Source: Desulfobacterales bacterium (GTDB lineage Bacteria > Desulfobacterota > Desulfobulbia > Desulfobulbales > BM004). From it: a DNA stretch of 10,206 nt. This document shows positions 7,060-10,206 of the stretch, piece after piece. A program made the translations under genes and the position numbers. Below the pieces are notes generated by a model that ran no database searches, was not told where the DNA came from, and saw only the letters and a list, made by a program, of their open reading frames with translations. The stretch spans positions 1-10,206 of the forward strand of contig JAAXQI010000195.1 of assembly GCA_012974315.1 (NCBI GenBank). Direction: 5' to 3'. Within the stretch, counting starts at the first letter, position 1. Each line of letters starts with the position of its first letter.

Positions 7060-7420
7060 AGTATGTTACACCGGAATTATCAGTTTCGCGGACAGTGACA
7101 CTGTGAACTCCATATCGGTCAGTAGAAAGGTCATTTTGCAGGGTATTGAAGATGTAGACCGCAATGTTTTCCGAAGATGGGTTGACAGACTGGAAAGAAG
7201 CAAGTCCGTTCAGGTCATGGTGGTCAAGTGTGTCGAGAACCTTGTTTACTTCAGCTTTTAAAATTTTGAAATCAATTCCCATGCCGAGATTGTCTAAACT
7301 GTCAGCCTTGACAGTTACCTCAACTTTCCAGTTATGGCCATGGGGCCTTTCGCAGTTTCCTGGATAATCTCTTAAATGATGGCCGGCGGAAAAATGACTT
7401 TTGATAAAGATGTGGAACAT
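7049..7420 (-). CDS. queD: 6-carboxy-5,6,7,8-tetrahydropterin synthase QueD
   Basis: Turns 7,8-dihydroneopterin triphosphate (made by GTP cyclohydrolase I) into 6-carboxytetrahydropterin, the substrate of QueE encoded next. The 123 residues match the PTPS/QueD family. Zinc ligands are H14 or H15 in FSAGHHL (10-16), plus H27 and H29 in the HGH triplet. The catalytic Cys is C23 in GNCERPHGHN (21-30). LDHHDLN (65-71) and RETDNSG (111-117) supply the remaining active-site residues. The start ATG at 7420 has GAGG about ten bases upstream. It is the first gene of a two-gene unit with queE. queC and queF, needed to finish preQ1, are not in this window. The upstream region (7421 onward) shows no convincing preQ1 riboswitch. 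Confidence 0.95.
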   Translation of the reverse strand: MFHIFIKSHFSAGHHLRDYPGNCERPHGHNWKVEVTVKADSLDNLGMGIDFKILKAEVNKVLDTLDHHDLNGLASFQSVNPSSENIAVYIFNTLQNDLSTDRYGVHSVTVRETDNSGVTYFGG

Positions 7421-7530
7421 GTCAGGAACACCTCGCAGTTTTATATGAAAAAAATGTAATTAAAAATCCAAAAGTATTGTTGAAAACAAATTGCTTTTTT
7501 AATAGTGTGCAGCATTGAGTTTTTTTTACT

Positions 7531-7536
7531 TATACT
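7531..7536 (+). promoter_or_regulatory. Candidate -10 element for the DUF1015 unit
   Basis: TATACT matches the sigma70 -10 consensus at five of six positions and lies in the AT-rich divergent region between queD and the DUF1015 gene. At a 17-base spacing the -35 would be TGCAGC (7508-7513), which is poor; TTGAGT at 7515-7520 is too close. Transcription would begin near 7543, just before the leader hairpin at 7551. A start further upstream cannot be excluded. Confidence 0.35.
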
Positions 7537-7550
7537 AAAATAATCAACCT

Positions 7551-7607
7551 TGTCCGGGAGAGCAAGTAAGACTTTCGCATTATTATTTTTCAGCTCCCTC
7601 CCGGGCA
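7551..7607 (+). promoter_or_regulatory. Long-range leader hairpin before the DUF1015 gene
   Basis: TGTCCGGGAG (7551-7560) pairs with CTCCCGGGCA (7598-7607): ten pairs including one G-T wobble. AGC (7561-7563) extends it with GCT (7593-7595) past a two-base bulge. The loop is about 29 bases. It is not followed by a T run, so it is not an intrinsic terminator. The right arm contains overlapping CTCCC copies (7594-7598 and 7598-7602), giving GGGAG an alternative register. CTCC could instead pair with GGAG of the Shine-Dalgarno at 7624-7627. It may be a translational switch, an mRNA stabiliser or a DNA-level dyad; the sequence does not decide. Confidence 0.5.
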
Positions 7608-7636
7608 TTATAAGACAGATCAAGGAGTGTACCAGT

Positions 7637-9031
7637 ATGGCCACAGTGGCGCCATTTAAAGCTCTTCGCTTCAATCCACAGAAGATCGAGCACATGGAGG
7701 ATATTGTAACTCCTCCATATGACATAATTGATGAAAAAACCCAAGCTGCTTTTCAGGCCAGGAATCCCTATAACATGATTTACCTGGATATCAGCAAATC
7801 ACCAGGTAAGGGCGATGAATCCGATGAGCGCTACAGCTCCGCCAGGAACTATTTTACAAAGTGGCAGGAAGAGGACATACTCCTCCGCGATGAACTGCCA
7901 ACCATCTATCTTTACACTATTGACTATGCCCTGCCTTCCGGGACTCGTTTAATCCGTAAAGGACTTGTGGCGCTGGTGGAACTTTCAGAATTTTCCGAAG
8001 GTGTTGTCAAGCCCCATGAAGAGACGTTTGCAACGGTGACCGCTGATCGTCTGCGGTTGATAGATACCTGCCAGGCGCAATTCAGCCAGATCTTTTCTCT
8101 CTATGCTGATGAGGGAGCGAATATCATCGCAACCCTCGAAGAGGGATTACCTGAAAATCCATTGTGCGAGGTTAAAGATGTTGACGGTGGTATACATTCG
8201 ATCTGGCCGGTTGGGGATAAAGAGATACTTGCCAATGTCCAAAAACTTTTCAGTGAGAAAGCCGTCTATATAGCAGATGGCCACCATCGGTATTCGACAT
8301 CCCTGCAGTATCGACAGATGATCAGTGAAAGGGAAGGGGGAATCTCTGAGAAGAGTCCTTATAACTATACCATGATGTATCTCTGTCCCATGGAAGATCC
8401 TGGTCTTACCGTACTGCCAACACATAGACTGGTCTCACTTCCTGATGATGTGATTCCTGGCCTGCCCTCTATGGACGAACTTGTCGAGCGTATGTCCTCG
8501 GCTTTTGAACTGGAAGAGATAACAGGTGGGACCAGGGAGATCCTGGTTGCGGAAGTTCTTGACAGAATGGATGAAAAACTGGCTGCAGCCAAAAAAGATC
8601 AGACCATATTCGGGCTGTACCATGCCCTGGAAGACAGGTGCTTCCTTTTGACCTTAAAGGTAGAAGCTTTGCAGACTAAATCCCTTGCTGCAAGACCGCA
8701 GGCCCTACGTGAGCTTGATGTGGTTGTTCTTTCCGATCTTGTGATTGGGGACATTTTAGGTCTTGATTATGAGAGGAGTGAGCAGGACAATCTGGTGCGA
8801 TATTTTGCTGACCCTGATGAAGCTCTTGATGTGGCAGTAAAGGAAAGCATAGATAAAGAGAATTTTCTGCCTCTTTTGTTCCTGATGAATAATACCCAGG
8901 TCCAGCAGGTGAAAAGAGTTGCTGACGAAAACCTGATCATGCCTCATAAATCCACCTATTTCTATCCCAAGATTCTTACCGGTTTACTGTTAAATAAATA
9001 TAATCCTGATGAAAAGATCGGGCCTGAGTAG
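7637..9031 (+). CDS. DUF1015 family protein (COG4198), function unknown
   Basis: A soluble 464-residue protein, the usual length for this uncharacterised family. Hallmarks in order: VAPFKALRFNPQKI (4-17); TPPYDIIDE (25-33); KPHEETFATVTADRL (125-139) followed by the QIFSLYAD stretch (151-158); YIADGHHRYSTSL (211-223); and DPGLTVLPTHRLV farther on. The DGHHR motif resembles the DGxHR-type motif of ParB/SerK-like nucleotide-binding proteins; this is my inference, not an established assignment. The start at 7637 is set by AAGGAG (7622-7627) nine bases upstream and by family alignment. An upstream in-frame extension to 7550 runs through the leader hairpin and is not coding. It leads a plus-strand group with the methyltransferase (37 bases on) and yifB. 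No transmembrane segment or signal peptide is seen. Confidence 0.9.
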   Translation: MATVAPFKALRFNPQKIEHMEDIVTPPYDIIDEKTQAAFQARNPYNMIYLDISKSPGKGDESDERYSSARNYFTKWQEEDILLRDELPTIYLYTIDYALPSGTRLIRKGLVALVELSEFSEGVVKPHEETFATVTADRLRLIDTCQAQFSQIFSLYADEGANIIATLEEGLPENPLCEVKDVDGGIHSIWPVGDKEILANVQKLFSEKAVYIADGHHRYSTSLQYRQMISEREGGISEKSPYNYTMMYLCPMEDPGLTVLPTHRLVSLPDDVIPGLPSMDELVERMSSAFELEEITGGTREILVAEVLDRMDEKLAAAKKDQTIFGLYHALEDRCFLLTLKVEALQTKSLAARPQALRELDVVVLSDLVIGDILGLDYERSEQDNLVRYFADPDEALDVAVKESIDKENFLPLLFLMNNTQVQQVKRVADENLIMPHKSTYFYPKILTGLLLNKYNPDEKIGPE

Positions 9032-9068
9032 CCGGCTGTCCGGGAAGAGGGGTACCGCTAACTAAGGT

Positions 9069-9803
9069 ATGGTTGCACAGGATAAATATACGGATGATAC
9101 CCTGTTTAACGGGCGTATCCGGTGTGTCCAGCATAGAAAAGGCTACCGTTTTTCCCTGGACGCAATTCTGTTGGGAAATTTTATCAGCCTTCGGGCTGAT
9201 GAGAAGATTCTTGATCTGGGGTGCGGCAGCGGTATTGTTTCCCTGATCCTGGCTTACAGGTATCCTTCCTGTCAAATTACAGGTCTTGAGATTCAAGCGG
9301 ACCTTGCGCTGCTGGCTCAAAAAAATGTCGCAGCAAATGACTGGCAGGAGCGTATTGCTATACTGCAAGGTGATCTCCGGCAGATTGAGAAGCAGCTGCC
9401 AGCCGGCCGGTATGATTGTTTAGTCAGTAATCCTCCCTACAGAAAAACAGGTTCGGGTCGTGTCAACATCGAAACTGAACAATTTTTAGCCCGGCATGAG
9501 AAAATGGCAGATGTCGAAAGCGTTGTTAAAGCTGCAGCCTGGTCCCTGAAAAATAAGGGCCGTGCTGCCTTTATTTATCCAGCAGTCAGAACAGCTACAG
9601 TTTTTTATGAAATGAAAAAACAGGGGTTGGAGCCTAAAAGGATGCAGACGGTATACAGCTATCCTGGAAGTCCTGCGACATTGGTACTTGTAGAGGCGGT
9701 GAAAGGTGGCGGGGAGGAACTTGAGATCATGGCCCCCTTTTATGTGTACCAGGAGCAGGAAGGGAATTATTCACCTGAAATGGAAGCCTGCTATAAACCA
9801 TAA
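9069..9803 (+). CDS. TrmN6-like SAM-dependent methyltransferase (tRNA1(Val) A37-N6 type)
   Basis: A Rossmann-fold N6-adenine methyltransferase of the TrmN6/YfiC group; the E. coli member methylates A37 of tRNA-Val. In 244 residues, KGYRFSLDAILL (24-35) is the group's N-terminal signature. DLGCGSG (49-55) is SAM motif I, LEIQ (73-76) the acidic residue that binds the ribose, and NPPY (121-124) the catalytic motif of amino-methyltransferases. The C-terminal part matches the group's beta strands (about 160-230). The ATG at 9069 is fixed by an in-frame TAA at 9063. GAGGGG at 9047-9052 is rather far (16 bases) to be the SD, so initiation may be weak or coupled. In bacteria of this type the target tRNA is not proven, so rRNA or other small-molecule substrates remain possible. 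Confidence 0.88.
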   Translation: MVAQDKYTDDTLFNGRIRCVQHRKGYRFSLDAILLGNFISLRADEKILDLGCGSGIVSLILAYRYPSCQITGLEIQADLALLAQKNVAANDWQERIAILQGDLRQIEKQLPAGRYDCLVSNPPYRKTGSGRVNIETEQFLARHEKMADVESVVKAAAWSLKNKGRAAFIYPAVRTATVFYEMKKQGLEPKRMQTVYSYPGSPATLVLVEAVKGGGEELEIMAPFYVYQEQEGNYSPEMEACYKP

Positions 9804-9832
9804 ATTATACTTTTCAATGGGAAATTTTATCA

Positions 9833-10206
9833 ATGCTCGCAAAAATTAAAAGTAGTGCTGTAGTTGGAGTTGAGGCACTGCCGGTGATAGTTGAGGTTGA
9901 TATTTCCAATGGGCTGCCAGCTTTCTCGACTGTTGGATTAGCCGAGGGGGCTGTCCGGGAAAGCCGCGAACGGGTGAAGGCCGCCATCAAAAATTCAGGG
10001 TACGATTTCCCGAATCGCAGAATTACTGTCAATCTTGCTCCTGCTAACCTGAAAAAGGAAGGAGCCGGGTATGACCTCCCCATGGCACTCGGCATCCTCG
10101 TTGCCTCTGAGATATTAAAAAGTGAGAAGCTGGAAAAATATAGCATCATTGGCGAGCTTTCTTTAGACGGCTCCATTCGGGGTGCAAAAGGTATTCTGCC
10201 CATGGC
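9833..10206 (+). CDS. yifB: YifB/ComM family Mg-chelatase-like AAA+ protein (5' part, cut by window edge)
   Basis: Only the first 124 residues are present; the frame is open at the right edge. They cover most of the N-terminal ChlI-like domain. MLAKIKSSAVVGVEA starts the protein in the family manner. LPAFSTVGLAEGAVRESRERV and the block RITVNLAPANLKKEGAGYD (residues about 62-80), followed by LPMALGIL, are diagnostic. The AAA+ Walker motifs lie beyond the edge. ComM in naturally transformable bacteria is a helicase that aids branch migration during recombination; most other YifB proteins are uncharacterised. The start is 29 bases after the methyltransferase stop, with GGGAA at 9819-9823 as a modest SD. 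A long open frame on the opposite strand here is a shadow. Confidence 0.93.
   Translation, partial: MLAKIKSSAVVGVEALPVIVEVDISNGLPAFSTVGLAEGAVRESRERVKAAIKNSGYDFPNRRITVNLAPANLKKEGAGYDLPMALGILVASEILKSEKLEKYSIIGELSLDGSIRGAKGILPM

Noticed and set aside
7421..7550. preQ1 riboswitch before queD on the minus strand
   Set aside because: The leader is AT-rich but I find no stem with the C-rich loop and A-rich tail of preQ1-I, nor a convincing larger class.
7550..7636. N-terminal extension of the DUF1015 protein from a TTG at 7550
   Set aside because: The family begins with VAPFKALRFNP right after the ATG at 7637, which has a good Shine-Dalgarno; the extension crosses the leader hairpin.
9814..10203. 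129-codon open frame on the minus strand
   Set aside because: It lies opposite the clear YifB/ComM N-terminus, and its translation has low-complexity Ser/Arg/Pro character without any family motif.

Overview
This is an ordinary, gene-dense chromosomal window of a mid-GC Gram-negative bacterium. The combination seen here suggests a deltaproteobacterial (Desulfobacterota, perhaps Desulfobulbales-like) sulfate-reducer-type genome: a stand-alone IMP cyclohydrolase, a plant-like PurN, a PyrR outside any pyr operon, a DUF1015 protein and a long U32 protein. The taxon is an inference from gene content, not from a marker gene. I see no mobile element, phage gene, CRISPR array, rRNA or tRNA.

Layout. 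(1) Positions 1-188 hold a possible C-terminal tail of an upstream gene, a short 7-base tandem repeat and the leader of the first operon. (2) Positions 189-1931 hold a tightly overlapping plus-strand nucleotide operon: IMP cyclohydrolase domain (purH-like), glycinamide ribonucleotide formyltransferase (purN) and pyrR. (3) Positions 2014-6391 hold a second plus-strand group: a soluble GAF/histidine-kinase-like protein with a degenerate ATP site, a rhomboid intramembrane protease, and a long U32 (RlhA/TrhP-type) protein. (4) Positions 6403-7420 on the minus strand hold queD-queE, two steps of the 7-deazaguanine (queuosine) pathway, convergent with the U32 gene. (5) A 216-base divergent intergenic region (7421-7636) contains a strong long-range hairpin. 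(6) From 7637 to the right edge the plus strand carries a DUF1015 protein, a TrmN6-like methyltransferase and the start of a YifB/ComM AAA+ protein, which is cut by the window edge.

How the genes fit together. The first operon supplies two purine steps (GAR formylation and IMP ring closure) and couples them to a pyrimidine-type PRPP/uracil enzyme. queD and queE, the U32 protein and the TrmN6-like protein all point to RNA modification, but they lie in different transcription units, so functional coupling is only a suggestion. No wholly new system is evident. The observations most worth checking are the PyrR lacking several residues implicated in RNA binding, the purH leader that nonetheless resembles a PyrR loop, the atypical kinase, and the DUF1015 leader hairpin.
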